From assembly GCA_965368765.1 (NCBI GenBank), contig CBDUOF010000358.1, positions 1-6,131 on the forward strand: a stretch of 6,131 bases of DNA, in the 5' to 3' direction. This document shows positions 1 to 5,604 of this stretch, one piece after another; within the stretch, counting starts at the first letter, position 1, and every line of letters starts with the position of its first letter. This DNA comes from Leptofilum sp965368765 (GTDB lineage Bacteria; Chloroflexota; Anaerolineae; Promineifilales; Promineifilaceae). The position numbers were made by a program, and so were the translations under genes. Below the pieces are notes generated by a model. The model did no database searches and had not been told where the DNA came from. It worked only from the letters and a program-made list of their open reading frames with translations.

Positions 1-488
1 CCGTGTTGAGTGACGGTAAATTGATGCAGATTGATTCACCGCGTAACCTGTACAACGTGCCCGCTAACATCTTTGTGGCTGGCTTTATTGGCAGTCCCAG
101 CATGAATTTCTTTGACAGCACCCTGGTGGGTGAGGAAGGCAATTTGTATGTGGACGCTGGCGACTTCCGCGTGCGTGTGCCGGATGACAAGAAGGTTGCC
201 TATAACGATTACGTAGGCAAAGAGGTTGTGTTCGGGATGCGCCCAGAGCATGTCCATGCCCCTGAGTTTGCTCCGCCGAATATTTTGGCTTCGCCTATGG
301 AGGGAACAGTTGAAGTGGTCGAGCTGTTAGGACATGAGCAGCATCTATTCATCAATTCTGGCCGCAATAGCCTGGTTGCAACGGTGGACACCCGAATGAG
401 CGTTGGCTTTGGCAACAAGATTAACCTGGTGATGGATATGACCAACATGCACTTGTTCGACAAGAACACGGAGCAGGCAATACGCTAG
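1..488 (+). CDS. MalK/UgpC-type sugar ABC transporter ATP-binding protein, C-terminal part (partial)
   Basis: The start lies outside the window; the reading frame begins at base 3 and ends with TAG at 486-488, giving 161 visible residues. They cover the end of the nucleotide-binding domain and the regulatory OB/TOBE domain typical of the MalK/UgpC/MsmK group, which energises binding-protein-dependent uptake of oligosaccharides or glycerol-3-phosphate at the inner face of the membrane. Hallmarks seen are LSDGKLMQI at residues 2-10, FVAGFIGSPSMNF at 24-36, GMRPEHV at 78-84, the TOBE segment beginning GTVEVVELLGHEQHLFI at 101-117, and the closing MHLFDKNTEQAI. Walker A, the signature motif, Walker B and the H-loop would be upstream and cannot be checked. 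The gene is the last of its transcription unit because a strong terminator follows 20 bases after the stop. The substrate cannot be told from this domain; family assignment is firm. Confidence 0.93.
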   Translation, partial: VLSDGKLMQIDSPRNLYNVPANIFVAGFIGSPSMNFFDSTLVGEEGNLYVDAGDFRVRVPDDKKVAYNDYVGKEVVFGMRPEHVHAPEFAPPNILASPMEGTVEVVELLGHEQHLFINSGRNSLVATVDTRMSVGFGNKINLVMDMTNMHLFDKNTEQAIR

Positions 489-507
489 GCTGAATAAATT
501 ACCATAC

Positions 508-545
508 GGCCGTCTCTCGCATAATGGGAGGCGGCCTTTTTTATT
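508..545 (+). terminator. Intrinsic terminator of the sugar ABC-transporter ATPase gene
   Basis: Bases 508-518 pair with 526-536 (11 pairs, two of them G-U) around a 7-base loop, followed at once by TTTTTTATT. The GC-rich arm followed by a T run is the classic rho-independent form, placed 20 bases after the stop codon at 488. The left arm contains most of an ACGGCCGT copy (506-513), so this dispersed octamer is part of the hairpin. Confidence 0.88.
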
Positions 546-552
546 CCCCAGG

Positions 553-589
553 CAAGAGATTGAGACCGTCAAAACGGACCAATCTTTTG
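553..589 (+). other. Second stem-loop downstream of the terminator and upstream of the 613 gene
   Basis: CAAGAGATTG (553-562) pairs with CAATCTTTTG (580-589) over ten positions with one G-U. Inside it CCGT (566-569) pairs with ACGG (574-577) around a CAAA loop. The 3' arm carries TTTT (585-588). It may be a back-up terminator, or structure in the 5' region of the gene starting at 613, whose start codon follows 23 bases later. Immediately overlapping is the 13-base dyad TTTGGC-C-GCCAAA (586-598), which could be a protein-binding site. The pairing is visible; the function is open. Confidence 0.4.
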
Positions 590-612
590 GCCGCCAAACG
601 CACTTTTTGAAT

Positions 613-972
613 ATGCCTGAAGCAAAACGAACGGTTGGAGATTGGTTTCCGGTGCAATTCATCTGGCGTCTGCCAGAAGGTGACTATGTTCGGGCTATTT
701 TTCGCGCCGAGATTTTAGATACCATTCCAAACGCGGAAAAATATTTGGTTCGGTTAGTGGAACTATTGGCCGGGCGACAAGAAACCAAAGACGGGGAAAT
801 GCGCCCCAAAGAGGAAATGACGATTCCGTATTGGGTCTTGGTGCGCGAGATTATTGGCAATAAGGTGACCGTCGCTTATGAAGTCGAAGACGGTCGGCCC
901 CTGCACATGCGCCTTACAACCCTGATTGGCGAACACGACTTCTTTACCCGCTTTTCGCGCTACGATGAGTAA
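613..972 (+). CDS. Hypothetical protein, 119 aa, soluble
   Basis: I do not recognise this protein. It encodes 119 residues from ATG at 613 to TAA at 970-972. An upstream in-frame TTG at 607 is possible, but neither start has a Shine-Dalgarno sequence; the ATG is preferred, and translation may be leaderless or weak. There is no signal peptide or membrane segment. The sequence is mixed in charge, with alternating hydrophobic stretches suggesting a small beta-rich fold: WFPVQFIWRL at 11-20, YVRAIFRAEIL at 25-35, IPYWVLVREIIGNKVTVAYEVEDG at about 71-94 and an acidic-aromatic end around 106-119 (IGEHDFFTRFSRYDE). Cysteine is absent. Codon use looks like that of its neighbours. It lies alone between the ABC-transporter terminator and a convergent VOC gene, whose stop codon is 8 bases away. 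The open frame fits a real gene, but no function can be given. Confidence 0.72.
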   Translation: MPEAKRTVGDWFPVQFIWRLPEGDYVRAIFRAEILDTIPNAEKYLVRLVELLAGRQETKDGEMRPKEEMTIPYWVLVREIIGNKVTVAYEVEDGRPLHMRLTTLIGEHDFFTRFSRYDE

Positions 973-980
973 ACAGCCGG

Positions 981-1391
981 TTATCTGTCTTTTAGATTAA
1001 ATACGGCCGTCAATTCCGGCTTCAAAAATCGTTCAAACTCCAAAACGTATCCACCTGGATCTTCAACAAAGAAATATTCGATCTGGATGGATTCAGAACG
1101 GCCGTACGCTTGCCGAATCTTGGCCCCTTTTTCACGTAGATACTGGTACCAACCGCTTACATCATCCACAACCAAAGTGAGCATGACCGCATTTTCTGGT
1201 TGCGTTTTCAAGGAGCCATACGCTTCATCGACCAGGCCGACAAATGCTGTGCCGCTGACACGATAGATTTTAGCCCAGCCCTGATCCTCGACAATCTCCA
1301 GACCTAAGATGGTTTCGTAAAAGTGCTGGGCAGCGGATAAATCTTGATAGTAAAAAAACGTGATTTGGGATGCAATCGTTAGATTCTTCAT
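981..1391 (-). CDS. VOC (glyoxalase/bleomycin-resistance fold) family protein
   Basis: The gene runs from ATG at 1391 to TAA at 981-983 and encodes 136 residues, the usual length of a single-chain VOC protein with two beta-alpha-beta-beta-beta modules. Module one shows FFYYQDLSAAQHFYETILGL at 12-31, matching the family's strand-then-DL-xx-(S/A)-xx-FY-xx-(L/I)LG pattern. Module two shows VMLTLVVDDVSGWYQYLREKGA at about 69-90 and ends with FFVEDPGGYVLEFERF at 107-122, the DP-x-G-(Y/N)-x-x-E signature. Where glyoxalase I has its first metal-ligand histidine there is Q9 or I10, and no histidine appears at the start of module two; only the C-terminal glutamate is kept. A metal-dependent glyoxalase or dioxygenase role is therefore doubtful, and substrate binding or an antibiotic-binding role is as likely. 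It lies 95 bases downstream of the transporter gene on the same strand and has no visible Shine-Dalgarno. It contains two ACGGCCGT copies (1003, 1098). Confidence 0.88.
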   Translation of the reverse strand: MKNLTIASQITFFYYQDLSAAQHFYETILGLEIVEDQGWAKIYRVSGTAFVGLVDEAYGSLKTQPENAVMLTLVVDDVSGWYQYLREKGAKIRQAYGRSESIQIEYFFVEDPGGYVLEFERFLKPELTAVFNLKDR

Positions 1392-1425
1392 AGGTTTGCC
1401 GTGAAACTCAGCGGGTCAATGACAT

Positions 1426-1446
1426 TATTGAGTAATGGGTAATGGC
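1426..1446. repeat. Short heptamer tandem repeat, TAATGGG-like, three units
   Basis: TATTGAG (1426-1432), TAATGGG (1433-1439) and TAATGGC (1440-1446) form three imperfect heptamers in the 95-base gap between the transporter and VOC genes. This resembles the short tandemly repeated heptamers common in spacers of some cyanobacterial and Chloroflexota genomes. With so few units it could be chance. Confidence 0.35.
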
Positions 1447-1486
1447 AACAACTAAATTTGCTGCGTCACCGTGTCCTTCTGTTGAT

Positions 1487-2176
1487 TCATGACTCATTTT
1501 TGGGTGACAGATAAATGAGCGGCAAGCTTAGCAAAGTCATGCCGTATTTTACAATGAGATTAAATATAAAGATTTGCCCTACAGTGGCCCAGGGCAGCGT
1601 AAGAAAATGATCCTGCAGAAACGGCAAGGCGCCAAACGCGCCCACAGCAAAAATGAGGTTGTCAATGGGCACACTGATGCTGTTACTCAACAGCACCCGC
1701 AGCCACTGGAAACGTTTGGTAATCCTGGTGACAAACCAGTGATAAACCTCCGTATCGATTAGCTCACTGATGACTTCTGCCAGGATCGAGGCGATGACGA
1801 TACGCCAGAGGGGTCCTAGCACGGCGCTGAACTCCGCGCCCAATCCCCACGTTGGGTCGCTGGGCACGCTGGCTGCCCAGGTAAGGTAAGTCGCCATGAA
1901 TAAATTAATGAGCGCCGCCATGATGATGAGTGCCTGAGCATTACGTTTGCCCAGCAGCTTGTGTACCACGTCCCGTAAGGTAAACGTGATGGGATAAATA
2001 AACGTCCCCATGTCTACAGCGTACCCGGCGACCAGGCCAATTTTCAAGCTGGTGATGTCAGCCAGCATTTGTGCCCCAATGTAGGCAGCCACCACGATGA
2101 TTGCGATTCTGGGAACGGCCGTTACTATCGCGCCCATCGCTTCTTGTTTTTGTTTTTCTTGCCCCAACACAGTCAT
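1487..2176 (-). CDS. yhhQ: Queuosine precursor transporter, YhhQ/VUT family
   Basis: This 229-residue integral membrane protein belongs to the COG1738/TIGR00697 family, whose characterised members import preQ0/preQ1 for queuosine modification of tRNA wobble position 34. Family features seen are AAYIGAQMLADITSLKI at 30-46, the YPITFTLRDVVHKLLGKRNAQ block at 61-81 (counterpart of the (F/Y)P-(L/I)-TF-xx-(T/R)D-(V/I) motif), RIVIASILAEVISELID at 125-141, and SNSISVPIDNLIFAVGAFG at 164-182. About six hydrophobic segments are visible, near 22-42, 48-68, 82-102, 124-147, 168-187 and 198-223. The length is normal for the family. The start ATG at 2174-2176 is supported by GGAAGG at 2184-2189 with a 7-base spacer; the stop is TGA at 1487-1489. 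A charged N-terminal tail (QEKQKQE) precedes the first segment. The gene probably has its own promoter and a structured leader of about 150 bases. Whether the substrate is preQ0, preQ1 or queuine is not decided by the sequence. Confidence 0.9.
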   Translation of the reverse strand: MTVLGQEKQKQEAMGAIVTAVPRIAIIVVAAYIGAQMLADITSLKIGLVAGYAVDMGTFIYPITFTLRDVVHKLLGKRNAQALIIMAALINLFMATYLTWAASVPSDPTWGLGAEFSAVLGPLWRIVIASILAEVISELIDTEVYHWFVTRITKRFQWLRVLLSNSISVPIDNLIFAVGAFGALPFLQDHFLTLPWATVGQIFIFNLIVKYGMTLLSLPLIYLSPKNES

Positions 2177-2326
2177 AAAAAATCCTTCCGACAGGAAATG
2201 AAGCCAGGCAGGTTTTGGCGCCTGTCTGGTTGATCGTTATTTTCCATTTGTCAATTAATGGCGGGCGTGGATTCCCGCAGTTTTGGTAAGCCGGGTAGGG
2301 GTGTGGAACCCTTTTCTGCTACCGGC
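2177..2326 (-). promoter_or_regulatory. Predicted structured 5' leader of the queuosine-precursor transporter gene
   Basis: From a start site near 2327 the leader would be about 150 bases. In transcript order, CTACCGGC (2319-2326) pairs with GCCGGGTAG (2290-2298) with one bulged G, enclosing ACCC (2308-2311) against GGGT (2299-2302). Next, CCCGC (2274-2278) pairs with GCGGG (2261-2265). AATGG (2257-2261) can pair with CCATT (2244-2248). CCTGTCTGG (2221-2229) pairs with CCAGGCAGG (2204-2212), with one A-C mismatch on this strand. Finally TTCC/GGAA (2194-2197 with 2186-2189) folds over part of the Shine-Dalgarno GGAAGG. Sequences here are quoted as on the plus strand. A gene for queuosine-precursor uptake is a known kind of riboswitch target, but this leader does not show the short preQ1-I consensus. 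No covariation could be tested. Confidence 0.4.
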
Positions 2327-2333
2327 GGCTGGA

Positions 2334-2342
2334 ATTATAGCA
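2334..2342 (-). promoter_or_regulatory. Extended -10 promoter for the queuosine-precursor transporter
   Basis: On the minus strand, bases 2342 to 2334 read TGCTATAAT, a perfect TATAAT hexamer with the TGN extension that lets sigma-70-type polymerase work without a good -35 element. No convincing TTGACA lies 16-18 bases upstream. Its place, between the glgB terminator and the transporter leader, fits a separate promoter. A TTGACA on the minus strand at 2254-2249 exists further downstream but has no matching -10. Confidence 0.5.
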
Positions 2343-2351
2343 AACTTTGCT
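2339..2351. promoter_or_regulatory. Operator-like dyad overlapping the transporter promoter
   Basis: AGCAAA-C-TTTGCT is a perfect 13-base inverted repeat with a single central base. It touches the TATAAT hexamer at 2334-2339 and covers the spacer region where a -35 to -10 repressor would sit. It is flanked by GGCTG (2327-2331) and CAGCC (2357-2361), a second nested dyad. A one-base centre cannot form an RNA hairpin by itself, so protein binding is the better reading. The regulator is unknown. Confidence 0.4.
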
Positions 2352-2374
2352 GGAATCAGCCGAGGAAATTGGGA

Positions 2375-2424
2375 AACGTAAAAAGCGAAAGCGTCAAACA
2401 CACAGGCTCGTCGCTTTTTACGTT
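2375..2424 (-). terminator. Probable terminator downstream of glgB, 14-bp perfect inverted repeat
   Basis: AACGTAAAAAGCGA (2375-2388) and TCGCTTTTTACGTT (2411-2424) are perfect complements over 14 bases with a 22-base spacer. The repeat begins 5 bases after the glgB stop. On the minus strand the 3' arm carries a run of five T after a GCGA/TCGC core with five A on the other side, so it could also act in both directions. The loop holds a second partial copy of the 3' arm, so a shorter pairing is possible. The weak GC core and large loop make it less typical than the terminator at 508-545. Confidence 0.55.
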
Positions 2425-2428
2425 CACT

Positions 2429-4636
2429 CTATGTTGCCTTGAAAAAGGTCGCTCCAAGTGGGGGCAGGGTGATAAGAATGGAGTAGGGCTGATCGTGCCA
2501 CGGGATGGCTTCCGAACTGAAGTCGCCTTCGTTGAGGACGTTGCTGCCGCCGAAAACCGCCGCATCACTGTTAAGTAACTCACGGTACACGCCTGGCTCT
2601 GGAACCCCGAGCCGATACCCTTCCCGGACAACGGGCGTGAAGTTACAGGCCACCAGCACCGTTTCTTGCTTGCTAGGTGCTATTCGGGCAAACGAGAGAA
2701 TACTGCGCTGTGCGTCCCGGAAATCGATCCATTTGAACCCCGCCCAACTGTTGTCATCTTCGTATAGCGCAGGTTCTGAGCAGTAAAGCGCATTGAGTGC
2801 CTTTACAAAGGCTTGCAGCCCAGCATGGTTACTATCTTCCAGAAGATACCAGTCCAGACTGCGGGCTTCACTCCACTCTTGCCACTGGCCAATCTCACCC
2901 CCCATGAACTGGAGTTTTTTACCAGGGTGGCCCCATTGATACCCATAGAGCAAGCGCAAATTGGCAAATTTCTGCCAAACGTCGCCTGGCATTTTGTCTA
3001 AAATACTTTTTTTGAGGTGCACTACCTCATCATGGGAGAGGGGGAGGGTGAATTTTTCGCTGAAAGCGTACAGCATGGAGAAGGTCAGCGAACCTTGATG
3101 ATAGGCGCGATGCACGGGTTCGTTTTTCATGTAGCGCAGCGTATCGTGCATCCAGCCCATGTTCCATTTGAGGTCAAAGCCCAGATTTTGTGGATTGTCG
3201 GCCGTGGGATGGGTGACACCCGGCCAGGAAGTGGATTCTTCGGCTATGGTGAGTGTGCCCGGGAAGTGAGCATGTACCTGGTCGTTGAACGTCCGGAGAA
3301 ACAGGAGGGCATCGATATTTTCTCTGCCCCCGTACCGATTGGGTAGCCATTCACCGTGCTCGCGGGAAAAGTCTAGGTAGAGCATAGAGGCGACGGCATC
3401 GACCCTAAGACCGTCAATATGGTACTTGTCTAGCCAAAAGAGGGCGTTGCTAATGAGAAATTGGCGAATTTCATTACGGCCGTAATTAAAAATGTATGTC
3501 CCCCAATCAGGATGTGCTCCCAGTCGGGGGTCTTCATGTTCGTACAGGTGCGTGCCGTCGAAAAAGCCAAGTCCGTGTTGGTCCATCGGGAAATGGGCTG
3601 GCACCCAGTCTAAAATGACGCCAATGCCTGCTTGATGACACGCATCGACAAATGCCATGAAATCATCTGGCGTGCCAAAACGACTGGTTGGCGCAAAATA
3701 ACCCGTTACCTGATAGCCCCAGGAGCCATCGAAGGGATGTTCTGCTACCGGGAGCAGTTCGATATGGGTATATCCCATTTCCTTGATGTAGGGGATCAAT
3801 TCATCGATGAGTTCACGATAGGTGAGCCACTCCCAGCCATCCTTGAGCTTCCAGGAGCCGAGATGCAGCTCATATATGGAGATTGGACAGTTCAGACCAT
3901 TGTGCTGGTCACGACTGCGCATCCAGTCGTCGTCGTGCCACTCATAGGTGTTGATGTTCCAGACGACCGAGGCAGTGTCCGGCCGCAGCTGGCTGGCAAA
4001 GGCAAGGGGATCGGCTTTGGCAACGGTGTAGTCCTGATAATTTGTTTTGATTTCGTATTTGTACAGGCTGCCTTGCGTGAGCCCCGGGATAAATATCTCC
4101 CAAAGGCCACTGCCGTGGTGAAAGCGCATGGGATGGCGACGGCCGTCCCAATTATTAAAGTCACCTACCAGGCTGACGCGTCGTGCGTTAGGTGCCCACA
4201 CAGTAAACCGCACACCAGGCGTTCCATTATTATCAATCAGATGAGCTCCCAACTGCTCGTATGCCTTTTCATGGGTACCTTCGGCCAATAGGTAGCGGTC
4301 CATCTCGCCTAAAGCAGAGTCAAAGGCATAGGGATCTGTGTACAGCGTTGTTTCGCCGTTGTGCGTTTGCACCTGAAGCTGGTAAGGCGTGCCCAGAGCT
4401 GCGTTCGGCAAGACGACTTCAAAAAAGCCATCCCAATGAATGCGGGCCAGGGGGTATGTTTGGTCTTGAATGAGAACCGACACTTCTGCTGCCTGCGGTA
4501 AGAAGACGCGAATGGCTAAGCCGCCGTCTACTTCGTGAGGTCCCAACACAGCGAACGGATTGCCGTGATACCCTCCAACAATTGCTTCAATATCACCTGC
4601 GCTCACCGAAACTTGTCGCTTCTCATCCTGAGTCAT
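2429..4636 (-). CDS. glgB: 1,4-alpha-glucan branching enzyme GlgB (EC 2.4.1.18)
   Basis: GlgB is the cytoplasmic GH13 enzyme that cuts alpha-1,4 chains and rejoins them as alpha-1,6 branches in glycogen. Counting from the ATG at 4636 (735 residues), an N-terminal CBM48-like N1 domain contains HGNPFAVLGPHE at 24-35. A second CBM48 has GVRFTVWAPNARRVSLVGDF at 141-160, then NNWDGR. The catalytic barrel begins near 253 with IYELHLGSWK. It shows region I DWVPAHFP at 343-350, region II GLRVDAVASMLY with nucleophile D413, region III TIAEESTSWPGV with acid/base E466, and region IV LSHDEVVH with D536; all three catalytic acids are present. A beta domain follows to residue 735, so the length is that of the full two-CBM48 type. 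The ATG is chosen over a GTG at 4642 because AGGAA (4643-4647) is directly against the GTG but well spaced from the ATG. No other glg gene is in the window. It carries two ACGGCCGT copies (3476, 4139). Confidence 0.98.
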   Translation of the reverse strand: MTQDEKRQVSVSAGDIEAIVGGYHGNPFAVLGPHEVDGGLAIRVFLPQAAEVSVLIQDQTYPLARIHWDGFFEVVLPNAALGTPYQLQVQTHNGETTLYTDPYAFDSALGEMDRYLLAEGTHEKAYEQLGAHLIDNNGTPGVRFTVWAPNARRVSLVGDFNNWDGRRHPMRFHHGSGLWEIFIPGLTQGSLYKYEIKTNYQDYTVAKADPLAFASQLRPDTASVVWNINTYEWHDDDWMRSRDQHNGLNCPISIYELHLGSWKLKDGWEWLTYRELIDELIPYIKEMGYTHIELLPVAEHPFDGSWGYQVTGYFAPTSRFGTPDDFMAFVDACHQAGIGVILDWVPAHFPMDQHGLGFFDGTHLYEHEDPRLGAHPDWGTYIFNYGRNEIRQFLISNALFWLDKYHIDGLRVDAVASMLYLDFSREHGEWLPNRYGGRENIDALLFLRTFNDQVHAHFPGTLTIAEESTSWPGVTHPTADNPQNLGFDLKWNMGWMHDTLRYMKNEPVHRAYHQGSLTFSMLYAFSEKFTLPLSHDEVVHLKKSILDKMPGDVWQKFANLRLLYGYQWGHPGKKLQFMGGEIGQWQEWSEARSLDWYLLEDSNHAGLQAFVKALNALYCSEPALYEDDNSWAGFKWIDFRDAQRSILSFARIAPSKQETVLVACNFTPVVREGYRLGVPEPGVYRELLNSDAAVFGGSNVLNEGDFSSEAIPWHDQPYSILITLPPLGATFFKAT

Positions 4637-4897
4637 ATTCACTTCCTAGAGAATTTTGTCTAAAGTATGGACACTATTTTACTTGATTCCACGCTCAATG
4701 CGATACTGATATTCTCGTCCGGCCAGGAATAAAGGGATTTAAATCAACTTGAACCGAGACCACCATAAATCCCGCGCCGTTTTGGGCAGGAACAGAATCT
4801 AACTAAGATTGGCAGATGCTCGAGAATAAGAGATAGGATAATCTCTCCAAATTACTATCATTTCCCAGACGGGTTGCATTATTTCCGAAGGTGTAGA
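4637..4897. other. Divergent intergenic region with several dyads
   Basis: This 261-bp spacer between glgB (-) and the methyltransferase (+) must hold the 5' signals of both. It contains GGGATTTA (4734-4741) inverted as TAAATCCC (4766-4773), the palindrome GATTTAAATC (4736-4745), AATCT-AACTA-AGATT (4796-4810), and AGAGAT-AGGATA-ATCTCT (4829-4846). No convincing -35/-10 pair is seen on either strand; GATAAT at 4837-4842 lies within the last dyad without a partner at normal spacing. Shine-Dalgarno sequences are AGGAA (minus, 4643-4647) for glgB and GAAGG (4887-4891) for the methyltransferase. No small ORF or RNA gene is apparent. Confidence 0.5.
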
Positions 4898-5554
4898 ATG
4901 ATTACGCTGATGAGTGAACATGGACAATCCCGCGCAAATCCCTGGTTAGCAACCCGCACCCGCAGTGGGGCTGAATACGATGCGCCCTATGAGCAGCGTG
5001 CCAAGGCGGGCATGGACATTCATGGGGAAGCGAACCTGGTTGAAAAATTATTGACCCGCTATCGACCGATTGAGCCACAAGAATCGTATTCTGTTTTGGA
5101 TGCAGGCTGCGGCACAGGGCGAATGGCTATTGAATTGGCTCGGCGTGGTGTTGAGGTAGTTGGGGTTGATTTAGATGAGGTGATGCTGTCTCGGGCCAAA
5201 ACCAAAGCACCGGAGCTGCGCTGGGAGTTGGCTGATTTGTCTAAGGTGTCACTTCACCGGCGATTCGATGCAATTGTGCTGGCCGGCAATGTCATGATCT
5301 TTGTGACACCCGGAACAGAAGCGGCCGTCTTGAAAAACATGGCGAATCATCTCGATGACGGTGGATTGCTGTTGGCTGCTTTTGAGCTGACGCCACGTCC
5401 CTGGAGCCAGCTCACAATAGAAAAGTATGAAGATATCTCGGCAGCTGTGGGCTTATCTACCGTTGCGCGCTGGTCAACCTGGGAACAAGCTGCCTGGAAA
5501 AAAGGGGATCACTATGTCGTGAGTTTACACAAAGCCGATTCGCATCGAGGATAA
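4898..5554 (+). CDS. Class I SAM-dependent methyltransferase
   Basis: This gene encodes a soluble 218-residue enzyme that transfers a methyl group from S-adenosylmethionine to an unknown acceptor. The Rossmann-type core is clear: motif I VLDAGCGTG at 66-74, the acidic end of strand 2 in VVGVDLDEVML at 87-97 (D91 probably binds the SAM ribose), ADL at 112-114, motif IV FDAIVLAGNVMIFV at 123-136, and GGLLLAAFEL at 155-164. The N-terminal region about 24-52 (SGAEYDAPYEQRAKAGMDIHGEANLVEKL) resembles the cap segment before motif I in the ubiE/Methyltransf_11/25 group. The C-terminal RWSTWEQAAWKKGDHYVVSLHK fits the last strands of the sheet. The ATG at 4898 is chosen because GAAGG at 4887-4891 lies 6 bases ahead of it; an in-frame TTG at 4874 lacks such a site. 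It ends with TAA at 5552-5554, 50 bases from the convergent gene, and is not in an operon. The acceptor cannot be inferred. Confidence 0.9.
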   Translation: MITLMSEHGQSRANPWLATRTRSGAEYDAPYEQRAKAGMDIHGEANLVEKLLTRYRPIEPQESYSVLDAGCGTGRMAIELARRGVEVVGVDLDEVMLSRAKTKAPELRWELADLSKVSLHRRFDAIVLAGNVMIFVTPGTEAAVLKNMANHLDDGGLLLAAFELTPRPWSQLTIEKYEDISAAVGLSTVARWSTWEQAAWKKGDHYVVSLHKADSHRG

Positions 5555-5604
5555 ACGTGTGGCAGCGGTTTCGCACGGCCGTTTCCCTGCCATCCCGGTC
5601 AGTT

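Noticed and set aside
973..995. ACAG/CTGT mini-hairpin followed by CTTTT as a terminator of the 613 gene
   Set aside because: Only four pairs, and it overlaps the end of the convergent VOC coding sequence.
2177..2230. Classical preQ1-I riboswitch directly before the transporter
   Set aside because: The short conserved hairpin with its A-rich tail is not visible; only generic stem-loops are.
2249..2254. Minus-strand TTGACA as the -35 of the transporter promoter
   Set aside because: No TATAAT-like hexamer occurs 16-18 bases downstream on that strand; the extended -10 at 2334-2342 is the better candidate.
2258..2578. Plus-strand open frame across the glgB/transporter spacer and the glgB 3' end
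   Set aside because: No ribosome site, no protein-like pattern, and it overlaps the terminator repeat and the GlgB C-terminus in antisense.
3632..4291. Long open frame (219 codons) on the plus strand inside glgB
   Set aside because: It lies wholly antisense to conserved glgB domains, has no family features and reads as a frame shadow of the GlgB coding sequence.
4640..4642. GTG as the glgB start
   Set aside because: The AGGAA ribosome site is directly adjacent to this GTG, so it cannot serve it; spacing fits the ATG at 4634-4636.
4874..4876. TTG as the methyltransferase start
   Set aside because: It has no Shine-Dalgarno, whereas GAAGG at 4887-4891 is placed correctly for the ATG at 4898-4900.
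5561..5591. Hairpin GGCAG/CTGCC with GG/CC extension between the convergent genes as a terminator
   Set aside because: The stem is short with a bulge, the loop is large and no T run follows on either strand. It encloses the ACGGCCGT copy at 5575, which makes an apparent pairing easier.
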